Shown here piece by piece: positions 26,201-35,523 of a DNA stretch of 58,043 nt. Each line of letters begins with the position of its first letter. The first letter of the stretch is position 1. A program made the translations under genes and the position numbers. The stretch covers positions 4,930-62,972 of the forward strand of contig PGXB01000024.1 in the NCBI GenBank assembly GCA_002838945.1, in the 5' to 3' direction. This stretch comes from a candidate division Zixibacteria bacterium HGW-Zixibacteria-1 (lineage in GTDB: Bacteria; Zixibacteria; MSB-5A5; GN15; PGXB01). Below the pieces are notes generated by a model. That model searched no databases, was not told where the DNA came from, and saw only the letters and a list, made by a program, of their open reading frames with translations.

Positions 26201-27184
26201 ATGAAAAAGACGACATTAATCGAGGCCATCAACCAAGCGCTTTTTGAAGAAATGGAGCGCGATAAAAGGGTCTTCCTGATCGGCCAGGATATCGGAGTCT
26301 ATGGCGGCGTTTTCAAAGCCACCAAGGGGCTGCTGGATCGTTTTGGCCCGGAAAGAGTCATCGATTCACCGATTTCCGAAGTATATATCGCGGGCGGCTC
26401 GGTTGGTGCGGCCATGGTTGGTTTGCGCCCGGTTCCCGAAATCCAATTCGCCGATTTTATTACCCCCTCGATGGATCAGATTATACAACAGGCCGCCAAA
26501 TTACGTTACCGCACCGGCGGCCAGTGGACCTGTCCGATGACCATCAGGGTCTGCTGCGGCGGCGATGTCGGCGGCGGGCTGTATCATTCTCAAATAAATG
26601 AGCAGTGGTTTTTCTCGCAGCCCGGTTTGCAGGTGGTCATGCCGGCCACGCCTTATGATGCCAAGGGGCTTCTCAAGTCGGCTATCCGGGGTGATGACCC
26701 GGTCATATATTTCGAACACAAACGACTCTATCGATGGGTAAAAGAGGAACTCCCCGAAGGCGACTTCACTGTCCCCATCGGCAAGGCGGCCATCCGTAAA
26801 GAAGGCAGCGCTATTACCATTGTTGCCTATGGTTTCATGTATCACCGTTCGATGGAAGCGGCGGCGGCTCTCGAGAAAGAGGGCATATCGGCCGAAGTTA
26901 TCGATATGCGGACCATCAGTCCCTGGGACAGAGAGATGATATTCGAGTCGGTGAAGAAGACATCCAGAGTTGTCCTGGTGCAGGAAAGCTCCAAGACCGG
27001 CGGCGTTATGGCCGAAGTGGCCGCATCCATCACCGAAGAAATGTTTGATTATCTCGATGCCCCGATCAGCCGCGTCTGCGGACTTGATGTTCCGGCGATA
27101 CCTTTTGCGCCGCCGATGGAACACTTTTTCCTGCCGAACGCTGAGAAGATTTCCCGGGTTGTAAAAAAAGTTATGGAATATTGA
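26201..27184 (+). CDS. 2-oxoacid dehydrogenase complex E1 component, beta subunit
   Basis: 327 residues. Typical E1-beta stretches are TLIEAINQALFEEMERDKRVFLIGQDIGVYGGVFKATKGL, ERVIDSPISEVYIAGGSVGAAM, PEIQFADFITPSMDQI and the C-terminal transketolase part (VIDMRTISPWDREMI, VVLVQESSKTGGVMAEVAA). It pairs with E1-alpha in a heterotetramer that decarboxylates the 2-oxoacid and acylates lipoyl-E2. It lies 36 bases after E1-alpha with an AGGAG site and 10 bases before E2. Confidence 0.95.
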   Translation: MKKTTLIEAINQALFEEMERDKRVFLIGQDIGVYGGVFKATKGLLDRFGPERVIDSPISEVYIAGGSVGAAMVGLRPVPEIQFADFITPSMDQIIQQAAKLRYRTGGQWTCPMTIRVCCGGDVGGGLYHSQINEQWFFSQPGLQVVMPATPYDAKGLLKSAIRGDDPVIYFEHKRLYRWVKEELPEGDFTVPIGKAAIRKEGSAITIVAYGFMYHRSMEAAAALEKEGISAEVIDMRTISPWDREMIFESVKKTSRVVLVQESSKTGGVMAEVAASITEEMFDYLDAPISRVCGLDVPAIPFAPPMEHFFLPNAEKISRVVKKVMEY

Positions 27185-27194
27185 GGGAGGCAAA

Positions 27195-28478
27195 ATGGAA
27201 TATAAAGTTGTTGTTCCGCCGCTGGGTGAATCGGTTGTCGAAGGTACGATTGTCAAGTGGCTGAAAAAGGAAGGGGATCAGGTCAAGGTCGATGATCCGA
27301 TTGTCGAGATCATGACGGATAAGATCAATGTCGAGATACCTTCTCCCCATGACGGTGTCATGACCAAACATATCGTCCCGGTCGATATGGTTGTCCAGAT
27401 CGGCCAGGAAATCGCCGTCATGGAGGTCAAGGGCGAAGTGACCCAGGCCCGGACATTCCAGACCAGGCCGGATTCGGGTGAGGAGAGAATCCCCCAGGAA
27501 CAGGAAGTTAAGGAGCCTCCCAAAGAATTTATCGGGACGGTCGAGCACCATGAGAAAATGGGTATTCATGCCGATAAGGAAGCCATCGAGGGCGGTATCA
27601 AGGAGGTCAAATCCTCGCCGGTGGTGCGCCGCCTGGCCCGCGAACATTTTATCGACCTGAGGCTGATTAAAGGGACCGGCCGCGACGGGCGCGTCTCCAA
27701 GGAAGATGTCGTTAAGTACATTAATATGAGACATTCGGCCGACAAAGTGAAACCTGATTTTGTCTGGCCCCAGCAGGAAGAAGAGGAGATTATTCCGATC
27801 ACCGGTGTCCGCAAAGTGATTTCGGAACACATGGTGAAGTCGGCTTTTACCATTCCGCATGTGACCACTTTCGACGAGTGCGATATGTCGGAGCTTCGTG
27901 ACTGGCGACGGCAGAATGTCGATAAGATCGAGAAAATGCATGGTGTCCGGATCACCTATCTTCCGTTCATCGCCAAGGCCATAATTTTTGCCGCCAAGGA
28001 TTTTCCATGGATCAATTCCACACTGGAAGACGATACCCTTCATGTAAAAAAGTATTTCAACATCGGCATGGCCGTTGCCCGGGACAATTCGCTCATCGTG
28101 CCGGTAATCAAACATTGCGAACAGAAATCATTGCTTCAAATATCCAAGGACATGCGGGATCTCGCCGATAAGGCCAATCAGGATATTCTTAAAATGGATG
28201 AGATCACCGGAGGCACAATTTCAATCACCAATGCCGGCGGCATGGGTGCCCTCGGCTCGACCCCGATCATTGCCAAGCCGCAGGTAGCCATTCTGGGTGT
28301 CCATAAAATCGTTGATAAACCGGTTGTCAGAAACGGAGAAATTGTCATCCGCCCGATTCTTAACTTCGGGCTGTCATTTGACCACAGGGTCATCGACGGC
28401 GGCTATGCCGTTCAGTTCCTTCGCCGGATGATCGAATATCTTGAGGATCCGCAGGGTTGGCTGATTGGAGTTATTTAA
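27195..28478 (+). CDS. Dihydrolipoamide acyltransferase (E2)
   Basis: 427 residues in the classic order. A lipoyl domain (1-78) has the acceptor Lys43 in MTDKINVEIPS. A linker is followed by a peripheral-subunit-binding domain (SSPVVRRLAREHFIDLRLIKGTGRDGRVSKEDV; near 138-175). The catalytic domain has the active-site SFDHRVIDGG near the end, plus GGTISITNAGGMGALGSTPI. It transfers the acyl group to CoA. Only one lipoyl domain is present. Lipoylation would be served by the LipB encoded at 31566-32288. Confidence 0.95.
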   Translation: MEYKVVVPPLGESVVEGTIVKWLKKEGDQVKVDDPIVEIMTDKINVEIPSPHDGVMTKHIVPVDMVVQIGQEIAVMEVKGEVTQARTFQTRPDSGEERIPQEQEVKEPPKEFIGTVEHHEKMGIHADKEAIEGGIKEVKSSPVVRRLAREHFIDLRLIKGTGRDGRVSKEDVVKYINMRHSADKVKPDFVWPQQEEEEIIPITGVRKVISEHMVKSAFTIPHVTTFDECDMSELRDWRRQNVDKIEKMHGVRITYLPFIAKAIIFAAKDFPWINSTLEDDTLHVKKYFNIGMAVARDNSLIVPVIKHCEQKSLLQISKDMRDLADKANQDILKMDEITGGTISITNAGGMGALGSTPIIAKPQVAILGVHKIVDKPVVRNGEIVIRPILNFGLSFDHRVIDGGYAVQFLRRMIEYLEDPQGWLIGVI

Positions 28479-28496
28479 CCGATTTGAGGTATAAAA

Positions 28497-29894
28497 ATGG
28501 CTGAAAAATACAAAGTGGTTGTAATCGGCGCCGGACCGGGGGGCTATGTGGCGGCGATACGGGCGGCCCAGCTGGGAATGAAAACCGCCATTGTCGAAAA
28601 AGAATATATGGGCGGCGTCTGCCTGAATTGGGGCTGCATACCGTCGAAAACGCTTCTTTATGTCACCGAATTGAAAAGAACCGTCGAGGCTGCCAAACGC
28701 ATCGGCCTGGTGGTCGATAAGGTCGAGATTGATCTGGATAAGCTGCGCAAACATAAGGATGACACGGTCAAGCGCCTGACCGGAGGAGTCGGCCTCCTTC
28801 TGGACAAAGCCAAAGTCACGAAATTCGACGGGGAAGCATCATTTGTCTCTGACAAGGAAATTCAGGTCATCAAAGGCGACTCGAAGGTGAAAATCGAAGC
28901 CGAGAATTTTATTATCGCTACCGGTACCTCGCCCATCGATCTGCCGATGCTTAAATCCGATGGCAAGACCATTATCGGCGCCCGCGAAGCGGTCGGCCTG
29001 CCCGATGTCCCCAAGACCATGCTGGTGGTCGGGGCCGGGCCGATCGGTGTCGAAATGGCCACCGTTTACAATACACTCGGATCAAAGGTGACGATCGTCG
29101 AAATTCTTGATACGGTCCTGCCGTCATTGGATGCAGAAATCTGCGCCGCTTCCGAAAAAGCCCTGAGAAAACAGGGACTTGAGATTATGCTTTCATCGAA
29201 GGTTCTCTCATCCAGAATGAGCGGCAAGCAGATCAATGTTGTCATTGAGACCAAAGATGGCAATAAGAATTTGAGTTTCGACAAGGTTCTCGTGGCGGCC
29301 GGGATGAGGCCGAATACCCGGGACCTCAACCTCGAAAAGGCTGGCGTCAAGCTCGATGCCAAAGGATTTGTCCAGGTGGATCAGCACATGCGTTCCAATG
29401 TTGCTCATATTTTCGCCATTGGCGATGTTGCCGGCGGACTCCTGCTGGCGCACAAGGCATCTCATGAGGGTATTGCCGCGGTCGAAGCCATCGCCGGGGC
29501 CTCCCTGGGCGCCGACTGGAAGGCGGTGCCCTATGCCGTCTTCACCGATCCCGAAATTGCCGGTATCGGCATGACCGAAAAGGAAGCAGTCGATTCCGGG
29601 CGCAAGGTGAAAATCGGGCGGTTCCCTTACCGGGCGGTTGGAAAAGGAATTGCCACGCTGGCAATCGAGGGATTTGCCAAAGTTATTGCCGACCAGGAAA
29701 CCGATCTCATCCTGGGAGTGCATATTTTCGGCCCCCACTCGGGCGATATTATTTATGCCGCGACCACGCTGATGGAGTGTGACGGTACCGCCGAGGATCT
29801 CGGTCATATGATGGCGATTCACCCGACTCTGTCCGAGGCCTTGATGGAGGCGGCCCTGAATGTCAATAAACAGGCGATTCATATTATTAATTGA
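28497..29894 (+). CDS. lpdA: Dihydrolipoamide dehydrogenase (E3)
   Basis: 465 residues. FAD motif VVIGAGPGGYVAA, redox disulfide Cys42/Cys47 in GGVCLNWGCIPSK, NAD motif VVGAGPIGVEMATVYNTLG, second FAD motif IFAIGDVAGG, and the C-terminal catalytic HPTLSEALMEAA (His-Glu pair). It reoxidises the dihydrolipoyl group of E2 with NAD+. It is the last gene of the operon, followed by a terminator. Confidence 0.97.
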   Translation: MAEKYKVVVIGAGPGGYVAAIRAAQLGMKTAIVEKEYMGGVCLNWGCIPSKTLLYVTELKRTVEAAKRIGLVVDKVEIDLDKLRKHKDDTVKRLTGGVGLLLDKAKVTKFDGEASFVSDKEIQVIKGDSKVKIEAENFIIATGTSPIDLPMLKSDGKTIIGAREAVGLPDVPKTMLVVGAGPIGVEMATVYNTLGSKVTIVEILDTVLPSLDAEICAASEKALRKQGLEIMLSSKVLSSRMSGKQINVVIETKDGNKNLSFDKVLVAAGMRPNTRDLNLEKAGVKLDAKGFVQVDQHMRSNVAHIFAIGDVAGGLLLAHKASHEGIAAVEAIAGASLGADWKAVPYAVFTDPEIAGIGMTEKEAVDSGRKVKIGRFPYRAVGKGIATLAIEGFAKVIADQETDLILGVHIFGPHSGDIIYAATTLMECDGTAEDLGHMMAIHPTLSEALMEAALNVNKQAIHIIN

Positions 29895-29939
29895 TGATAT
29901 TTGACCATTCCCGATTTTTTTGAAAATAGAGATGGTTTG

Positions 29940-29971
29940 GCAGGAATTCTTAATCGGATTCCTGCTTTTTT
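29940..29971 (+). terminator. Intrinsic terminator of the 2-oxoacid dehydrogenase operon
   Basis: GCAGGAAT (29940-29947) pairs with ATTCCTGC (29958-29965), followed by T at 29966-29971, 46 bases after the lpdA stop. Confidence 0.85.
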
Positions 29972-30006
29972 ATGGTTGTTTTAATATTTTTATTATATAT
30001 TAAAGC

Positions 30007-30819
30007 ATGTTCGAAGTGTACGAAAGGGGTATAAAACTCTGGCATTTCGAGAACCTGCAAAAGTATACTGACATCACGCACTTTGTCTCGACCCGCCATG
30101 GAGGGAGCAGCGTCCCGCCCTTTAATTCGCTCAATCTCGGATTGAGTTCCGGCGATAACCCGGTCAGGGTAATGGAAAACCGCCGACGGCTGGCGGCGGC
30201 GCTCGGCTTTAATGTCGAAAGCATCATTACCAGCTGGCAGGTGCATGGCGACGATGTCAGGATCATCACCAGGGAATCGATTGCCGAGGATGCGTCATTT
30301 TGCAAAATCCCCAAAGTTTCGGCTGATGCCATGGTGACCGATATTCCCAATGTCTGCATCACGGTCATTGTCGCCGACTGTGTCCCGGTAATGTATTTTG
30401 ATCCGACCAAAAAAGTCATCGGCATTGCCCATGCCGGCTGGAAAGGGACCGTCAAGGGGATTGCTCGAAAAGTCGTCAAAACGCTTGAAGAAACCTTCGG
30501 CTGCTCACCGAAAGATATTATCGTCGGGATCGGGCCGTCGATCGGCCCCTGCTGCTATGAAGTCGGCCCGGATGTGGTCGGAATCGTCAAAAAAGTGTTC
30601 GATAGCCCGGAGGGCATGGTCAAGGAAATCGATGTGAAAGGCAAGGGGCTTTTCAATCTGTGGGAGGCCAACCGCCGGGAATTAGTCGATGCGGGTATCC
30701 CCGACAATAATATCGAAATATCCGAGGAGTGCACCAAATGCCACCACAATACCTTTTTTTCCTACCGTTATCAGGGTGAAAAATCCGGCCGCCTCGGGGC
30801 GGGGATCATGATTCGTTGA
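30007..30819 (+). CDS. pgeF: Laccase-domain protein, purine nucleosidase/peptidoglycan editing factor (PgeF/YfiH family)
   Basis: 270 residues. The family's zinc/copper-site residues are His80 (SWQVHG), Cys125 (VADCVPV) and His142 (AHAGWKG), with the flanking STRHGGSS and GPSIGPCCYEVG. Members act on purine nucleosides (YlmD/FAMIN type) and, in E. coli, edit peptidoglycan precursors (PgeF), so both roles are possible. The gene stands between two terminator-separated units; its own promoter was not clear in the AT-rich 36 bases before it. Confidence 0.9.
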   Translation: MFEVYERGIKLWHFENLQKYTDITHFVSTRHGGSSVPPFNSLNLGLSSGDNPVRVMENRRRLAAALGFNVESIITSWQVHGDDVRIITRESIAEDASFCKIPKVSADAMVTDIPNVCITVIVADCVPVMYFDPTKKVIGIAHAGWKGTVKGIARKVVKTLEETFGCSPKDIIVGIGPSIGPCCYEVGPDVVGIVKKVFDSPEGMVKEIDVKGKGLFNLWEANRRELVDAGIPDNNIEISEECTKCHHNTFFSYRYQGEKSGRLGAGIMIR

Positions 30820-30926
30820 TTTGTCGATAGCGTCGTTCAGCCCTTAATTCAATACAAAAATACCGTCAGCTCCGCCTGAAGGCTAATGCGACCCTGTGAT
30901 AATATGTAATGAATAAATAATACGAA

Positions 30927-31559
30927 TTACAGCTTGATCGCCATCCCGAGGCCGTCGCGGATCGGGATTATCATCGAAAGCAGATCTTTTGAGCCGAAAA
31001 GCATCTTATTGAATTCAAGAATCCCGCGGGTCGATTCCGCCGGTTCATCGTCAAGAACCCGCCCGCTCCAGAGAACATTATCGGTGATGAATATCCCGCC
31101 CTTGCGGAGTTTCGGAATTGCCATTTCGAATACTTCGGGATACTGCTCCTTATCGACATCGTTGAGAATTATGTCGAACGGACCGTCATATTGTTTTAAG
31201 ACATCCTGCGCGTAGCCGACATGAAAATCAACCATCGAACCGAAACCGCCTCTTCGCAGATATTCCATGGCCCGTTTCTTATTGTCTTCGGAGCCTTCCG
31301 TGCAGATAATTTTGCCGTCTTTGGGCATGCCTCCGGCAAACCAGTAAGCCGAATAGCCGTATCCCGAACCCATCTCGAAAATCGATTTGGCCTTTATGGC
31401 CATGGCTAACTGCCTGAGAAATATCCCGCACATCGGGCCGATAATGGGGAAATTATTTTCGCGGGCATAGGTTTCCATCTCCTTCAGAATATCATCCCGT
31501 TCGGGCATCAGGTTCATGATATAATCTTTTATCCGTGGTTCGGTGATATGCATGGCCAT
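30927..31559 (-). CDS. SAM-dependent O-methyltransferase (family 3, COMT-like)
   Basis: 210 residues. Motif I of the methyltransferase is KSIFEMGSGYGYSAYWFAGG, the acidic loop is IICTEGSEDNKKRAMEYL, and FDIILNDVDKEQYPEVFEMAIPKLRKGGIFITDNVLWSGRV matches the 'D-x-x-K-x-x-Y...lLr.GG.ii.DN.LwsG.v' block of bacterial catechol-type O-methyltransferases. The natural substrate is unknown. It follows lipB by 6 bases and shares its transcript. Confidence 0.9.
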   Translation of the reverse strand: MAMHITEPRIKDYIMNLMPERDDILKEMETYARENNFPIIGPMCGIFLRQLAMAIKAKSIFEMGSGYGYSAYWFAGGMPKDGKIICTEGSEDNKKRAMEYLRRGGFGSMVDFHVGYAQDVLKQYDGPFDIILNDVDKEQYPEVFEMAIPKLRKGGIFITDNVLWSGRVLDDEPAESTRGILEFNKMLFGSKDLLSMIIPIRDGLGMAIKL

Positions 31560-31565
31560 CTCCGG

Positions 31566-32288
31566 TTAGAGTTCAATGATTCTGTCCGGCGCGCTGTGCT
31601 CGGCGATTAATTCTTCGGCGCTGTCGATCGACTCGACTTCGTAGTAAAACAGGTCCGCGAAATTTTCGACCAGCAGTTCATTGAGGTATTCCATTTCGAT
31701 ATCGACGCCTAATATTCCGGCAATGGAACCGACCGGGTGGTCGGTGATGCCGCACGGATTGATCAGGTTAAAATACTTCAGGTCGGTGTTGACATTCAGG
31801 GCCAGCCCGTGATAAGTCACCCATCTGGAAACAGCCACTCCGATGGCCCCGACTTTGTGTCCGTTGACCCAGATTCCGGTCATGCCCTTTTTGGTATAGG
31901 CTTCCAGGCCGATTTGCTGCAGGGCCATGATGACAAAATATTCCAGGTCGCGCAAATACTGGTGGACATCCTGGTTCCGGTCGTGTAAATCAAGAATTGG
32001 ATAAAGAACGGTCTGACCCGGGCCATGAAAAGTAATATCACCGCCCCGCTCGATTTCGTACAGTTCGACTTTTTTCTTCTTAAGTTGATCGGTCGAAACA
32101 AGAAGATTCTTTCTCGAGGTGCCCCGCCCCATAGTAATTACCGGCTCATGCTCAGTCACGATCAGGCAATCCGGAATCTTCTCCTGAGCGCGGATTTTGA
32201 CCAGCTTCTTTTGAATATCCCAGGCCGTTTTATACTTCGTTCGGCCCAGTTCTATTTTGATAAGTTTCTTGAATCCTCGGCTGCGCAT
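31566..32288 (-). CDS. lipB: Lipoyl(octanoyl) transferase LipB
   Basis: 240 residues. The LipB motif is EIERGGDITFHGPGQ, the catalytic Cys179 lies in INPCGITDHPVGS and the supporting Lys145 in NGHKVGAIGVAV. It transfers octanoyl from ACP to lipoyl domains such as E2 at 27195. LipA is not in the window. The order lipB then O-methyltransferase suggests a small operon convergent with pgeF. Confidence 0.96.
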   Translation of the reverse strand: MRSRGFKKLIKIELGRTKYKTAWDIQKKLVKIRAQEKIPDCLIVTEHEPVITMGRGTSRKNLLVSTDQLKKKKVELYEIERGGDITFHGPGQTVLYPILDLHDRNQDVHQYLRDLEYFVIMALQQIGLEAYTKKGMTGIWVNGHKVGAIGVAVSRWVTYHGLALNVNTDLKYFNLINPCGITDHPVGSIAGILGVDIEMEYLNELLVENFADLFYYEVESIDSAEELIAEHSAPDRIIEL

Positions 32289-32526
32289 GTCGGCTACAGT
32301 CTCACCAGGTTAGTAATTTTATAAGCATGCCTAATATATATCCAAGAATCGCGTGTGGTCAAGCAGTTCTATTCAGAATATTTTAATATCCTGTTTTTAT
32401 TACGATAGTTTCCGTGAATAATTGAAAGAATATGAAGCTCTTTTTAATCTTGCCAGGCTGTTTCATTCGTATTATTATAATCTTCAATCAGGGGTGATAA
32501 TAATATGAAATGGCAAGGATAACGGC

Positions 32527-33360
32527 ATGGATTTAGTCGGGTGGTTTACTGAACTCCATCCTGTGAAACAGGCGCTGATAGGCACGATTTTTACCTGGTT
32601 GATGACTGCGGCAGGAGCCGCCGGCGTCTTCCTGGCGCGAGAACTGAAGCGCAAAACGCTTGACGGCATGCTCGGCTTTGCCGCCGGCGTTATGATCGCC
32701 GCCAGTTTCTGGTCACTGCTGGCCCCGGCAATAGAGATGTCCGAGGGCAAAAGCCTTCCGGCCTGGCTGCCGGCTCTGATCGGGTTCCTTCTCGGCGCGG
32801 CCTTCCTTCGCCTGGTGGATCTGGTTCTGCCGCATCTGCATGTCGGCTTTGACAAGGAATCAGCCTCGCATGAGGAACGCGAAGGCGTGAAAACCAGCTG
32901 GCATAGAACCACGCTTCTGATTGTCGCTATCACCCTGCATAATTTTCCCGAGGGCCTCGCGGTCGGCGTGGCCTTCGGCGCCGTGGCCGCCGGGTTTGAA
33001 TCCGCTTCTCTGGCCGGCGCGGTGGCTCTGGCCATTGGCATCGGTATTCAAAACTTTCCCGAGGGAATGGCAGTTTCTATGCCGCTCAGGCGGGAAAAAA
33101 TCTCCCGGTTTAGAAGTTTTTGGTACGGCCAGCTATCAGGAATTGTGGAACCGATAGCCGGTGTCCTGGGCGCGGCGCTGGTTATTGTCGCCCAGCCGAT
33201 TTTACCCTACGCGCTGGCTTTTGCGGCCGGAGCCATGATATTCGTCGTTGTTGAAGAGCTTGTCCCCGAATCCCATATCGGCGGCAACTCCCACGCCGCC
33301 ACCTGGGGGGCCATTATCGGTTTTGCCGTGATGATGACCCTTGACGTCGCCCTCGGCTGA
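32527..33360 (+). CDS. ZIP-family metal transporter (GufA/ZupT-like)
   Basis: 277 residues, eight helices. Metal-binding helices carry TLHNFPEGLAVGVAFG and IGIQNFPEGMAVSMPL, the twin HNFPEG / QNFPEG motifs of the GufA subfamily. The cytoplasmic loop is short with His-poor sequence. ZIP proteins import divalent metals such as Zn2+ or Fe2+. RBS AAGGAT precedes ATG 32527. The gap 32289-32526 is AT-rich without recognised features. Confidence 0.92.
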   Translation: MDLVGWFTELHPVKQALIGTIFTWLMTAAGAAGVFLARELKRKTLDGMLGFAAGVMIAASFWSLLAPAIEMSEGKSLPAWLPALIGFLLGAAFLRLVDLVLPHLHVGFDKESASHEEREGVKTSWHRTTLLIVAITLHNFPEGLAVGVAFGAVAAGFESASLAGAVALAIGIGIQNFPEGMAVSMPLRREKISRFRSFWYGQLSGIVEPIAGVLGAALVIVAQPILPYALAFAAGAMIFVVVEELVPESHIGGNSHAATWGAIIGFAVMMTLDVALG

Positions 33361-33420
33361 TTGAAAATCTCCCCGGCTGTTTCCCCAAAAAATATTGCCG
33401 TAAGGGAACATGCTGTTTCC

Positions 33421-33450
33421 TTGATTGTTCTATAATTTAGTTTTTATAAT
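33421..33450 (+). promoter_or_regulatory. Promoter of the DUF2892 gene
   Basis: TTGATT (33421-33426), an 18-bp spacer and TATAAT (33445-33450), 66 bases before ATG 33517. Confidence 0.6.
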
Positions 33451-33516
33451 GGATTGTTGATATCTATTTAAGAATTTACTTTTTGATTGTTTCACATATA
33501 GAAAGGCGGTGAGCAT

Positions 33517-33711
33517 ATGAAAACGAATATGGGCAGTGTTGATCGCATTATCAGATTAATTATTGGACTGGTTGTTATTGCGCTGGGAATTTATTACGGA
33601 AGCTGGTGGGGATTGCTTGGTCTGGTTCCTATAATCACAGCACTCATCGGTTTCTGTGGATTTTATGTTCCGTTCGGAATCTCGACCTGTAAGCTGAAAA
33701 AAGAAGCGTAA
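33517..33711 (+). CDS. DUF2892 (YgaP-type) small membrane protein
   Basis: 64 residues with two helices (RIIRLIIGLVVIALGIYYGSWWGLLGL and VPIITALIGFCGFYVPFGIS). The MGSVDRIIRLIIG start and the ...GFCGFYVPFGISTCK end are characteristic of DUF2892 proteins. RBS AAGGCGGTGAG precedes the ATG. In E. coli the domain is fused to the rhodanese YgaP; here it stands alone. The role is unknown, perhaps in sulfur metabolism or as a membrane anchor. Confidence 0.88.
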   Translation: MKTNMGSVDRIIRLIIGLVVIALGIYYGSWWGLLGLVPIITALIGFCGFYVPFGISTCKLKKEA

Positions 33712-33720
33712 GTTTTAAAG

Positions 33721-33767
33721 AAGCGTGCAAAATCATAAAGGGGGCTATGAATATTGCGCGCTTTTTT
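33721..33767 (+). terminator. Terminator after the DUF2892 gene
   Basis: AAGCGTGCAA (33721-33730) pairs with TTGCGCGCTT (33754-33763), with one G-U pair, followed by T to 33767. Confidence 0.75.
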
Positions 33768-33885
33768 ATTTTTAAATAATAATCGATCGGATATCGGTAA
33801 AAGAGAAGCAAATAAATCTGCGTCAAATGCGTTTAATTAATTATAGAATTGAATTCGCGAAAACTATCAGTCAAATGAGATAAAA

Positions 33886-34644
33886 ATGTATCCTGAGTTA
33901 AAAGGGAAGACCGCCTTGATTACCGGAGCGGCCCGCGGCTTCGGGCGGGCCATCACTCTGCGACTGGCCGACGAAGGTGTCAATGTTATTGTCAATTACC
34001 GGCGAAGCATGAATGATGCCAATGCCGTCGTGGAGGAAGCAAAATCACGCGGCGTCACGGCCGTAGCCATCAGGGCCGATATCGGCAAAGAAGACCAGCT
34101 TGACAAAATGTTTGACCGGATAAAGGAATTAACCGGAAAACTCGACATTGTGGTGGCCAATGCCGCTTTCGGCGTTCCGGGGAGTCTGATGGATGCCACC
34201 TCGAAGCATTGGGATATAACGCTCGCCGCATCGGCGCGTTCGCTGCTCGATCTGGCCAGGCGGGCCGTACCCCTGATGAATGGCAATTACGGTCGAATAA
34301 TAAGTATTACCAGCGACGGCGGGCAAAAAGTAATTCCGGGATATGGGGTTGTCGGTCCGGCCAAGGCGGCTCTGGAATCGATCACCCGCGGTCTTGCTTT
34401 TGAGTTGGCTCGAAAAGGAATCATCGTCAACGGCGTTCTGGCAGGTCTGGCCGATACCAAATCGGCCCGTTCGATCCCGGGGGCTCATGAAGTCATCGAT
34501 CATGCCAAGTTTCATACTCCGGCCGGGCGAATCGTCGAACCGGAAGATATTGCCAAGGTCGTTGCCTTCCTGGCATCGGATGATGCCGCCATGATTTGCG
34601 GGCAATTTATTGTTGTTGACGGCGGCAGGAATATTGTGGGATAA
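33886..34644 (+). CDS. fabL: Short-chain dehydrogenase, FabL-type enoyl-ACP reductase
   Basis: 252 residues. The cofactor loop is TGAARGFGRAI, followed by VANAA. The active Tyr-x6-Lys is in GYGVVGPAKAALESITRGLA, and HTPAGRIVEPEDIAKVVAFLASDDAAMICGQ matches the C-terminal FabL pattern (compare 'NTPAGRMVEIKDMV' in B. subtilis FabL). FabL reduces enoyl-ACP with NADPH in fatty-acid elongation. A generic FabG-like SDR remains possible. Confidence 0.7.
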   Translation: MYPELKGKTALITGAARGFGRAITLRLADEGVNVIVNYRRSMNDANAVVEEAKSRGVTAVAIRADIGKEDQLDKMFDRIKELTGKLDIVVANAAFGVPGSLMDATSKHWDITLAASARSLLDLARRAVPLMNGNYGRIISITSDGGQKVIPGYGVVGPAKAALESITRGLAFELARKGIIVNGVLAGLADTKSARSIPGAHEVIDHAKFHTPAGRIVEPEDIAKVVAFLASDDAAMICGQFIVVDGGRNIVG

Positions 34645-34675
34645 TATATTAGAAAATCGATTATAATTAAAATAT

Positions 34676-34746
34676 CAGGCAGGTCTTATTACTGATTGCT
34701 GGAAGGGGGGATCGTATTTAGGGCCTGCCTGCTTTTATTTATGCGG
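34676..34746. terminator. Large-loop hairpin between the convergent fabL-like and SUF genes
   Basis: CAGGCAGG (34676-34683) pairs with CCTGCCTG (34734-34741) across a 50-base loop, then CTTTTATTT. Probably a terminator for the plus-strand gene. The loop is large, so efficiency is uncertain. Confidence 0.5.
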
Positions 34747-35055
34747 CTACCAAAGACCCAATTCGTCTTTGGCTTCATCGGATGCCATCTCATAGGGATC
34801 CCAGGGCGGGTCCCAGACAATATCCACAACCACACTTTTGACTTCTTCGAGCTCTTCTATTTTTTCCTTTATCTGCGACACCAGTTCCGGTCCGATCGGA
34901 CACATCGGTGAAGTCAATGTCATGGTCACTTTGACGATAGAATCCTCGGTTATATCGACATCATAAATCAGCCCCAGGTCCACCAGTCCGATACGAATTT
35001 CCGGATCTTCAATTGGAGAAATATGCTCCAGTATCAGTTCTTTGGTCAGTTCCAT
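34747..35055 (-). CDS. sufT: DUF59/MIP18-family Fe-S assembly protein (SufT-like)
   Basis: 102 residues. The DUF59 core is IEDPEIRIGLVDLGLIYDVDI followed by LTSPMCPIGPELVSQIKEKIEEL with the conserved reactive Cys, and the end VWDPPWDPYEMASDEAKDELG. Such proteins act late in Fe-S cluster delivery and are often the last gene of SUF operons. It lies directly after sufU with no gap. Confidence 0.88.
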   Translation of the reverse strand: MELTKELILEHISPIEDPEIRIGLVDLGLIYDVDITEDSIVKVTMTLTSPMCPIGPELVSQIKEKIEELEEVKSVVVDIVWDPPWDPYEMASDEAKDELGLW

Positions 35056-35523
35056 TTATTTCTCCGTGGATGTGATATGTATGGATTTATCGGCCTGGCC
35101 GGCATTGATGGCATCGACCAACGTTGTCCATGACAGCAGGGCACATTTCACTCTGAGTGGAAATTTCTTTACACCGCGAAGCGCCTCAAGATCACCCAGA
35201 TCATGTTTTTCATCGATATCTTCGCCCTTGAGCAGTTTTTTTACGACCTCGGCTATTTTCTTTATCTCCGGTAATGTTTTGCCTTCGATAATTTCCGCCA
35301 GCATCGAGCCGGAAGCGACCGAGATGGCGCAGCCGACACAATTGACCGATATATCTTCAACCTTCTCGCCGGCCATCTTCAGTTTGATCTCGATCTCATC
35401 CCCGCAGACAGGATTCTGGCCCTGGTTGGCGATATCCGGATTATCCACATGATGATGTCCGCGCGGGAACCGATAGTGCTCCATGATAATATCGCGATAC
35501 AGATCGGAAAGCTGATCACTCAT
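35056..35523 (-). CDS. sufU: SufU-type Fe-S scaffold / sulfur-transfer protein
   Basis: 155 residues. Ligands are Cys40 in NPVCGDE, Cys62 and Cys65 in VNCVGCAIS, and Cys127 in RVKCALLSW, with the SufU-type insertion (KGEDIDEKHDLGDLEALRGVKKFP). SufU accepts sulfur from SufS and is found instead of SufE in Firmicutes-like systems. It overlaps sufS by 8 bases. Confidence 0.93.
   Translation of the reverse strand: MSDQLSDLYRDIIMEHYRFPRGHHHVDNPDIANQGQNPVCGDEIEIKLKMAGEKVEDISVNCVGCAISVASGSMLAEIIEGKTLPEIKKIAEVVKKLLKGEDIDEKHDLGDLEALRGVKKFPLRVKCALLSWTTLVDAINAGQADKSIHITSTEK

Noticed and set aside
27171-28115. 314-codon minus-strand frame over E2
   Set aside because: Antisense shadow of the E2 gene with low-complexity His/Asp-rich sequence.
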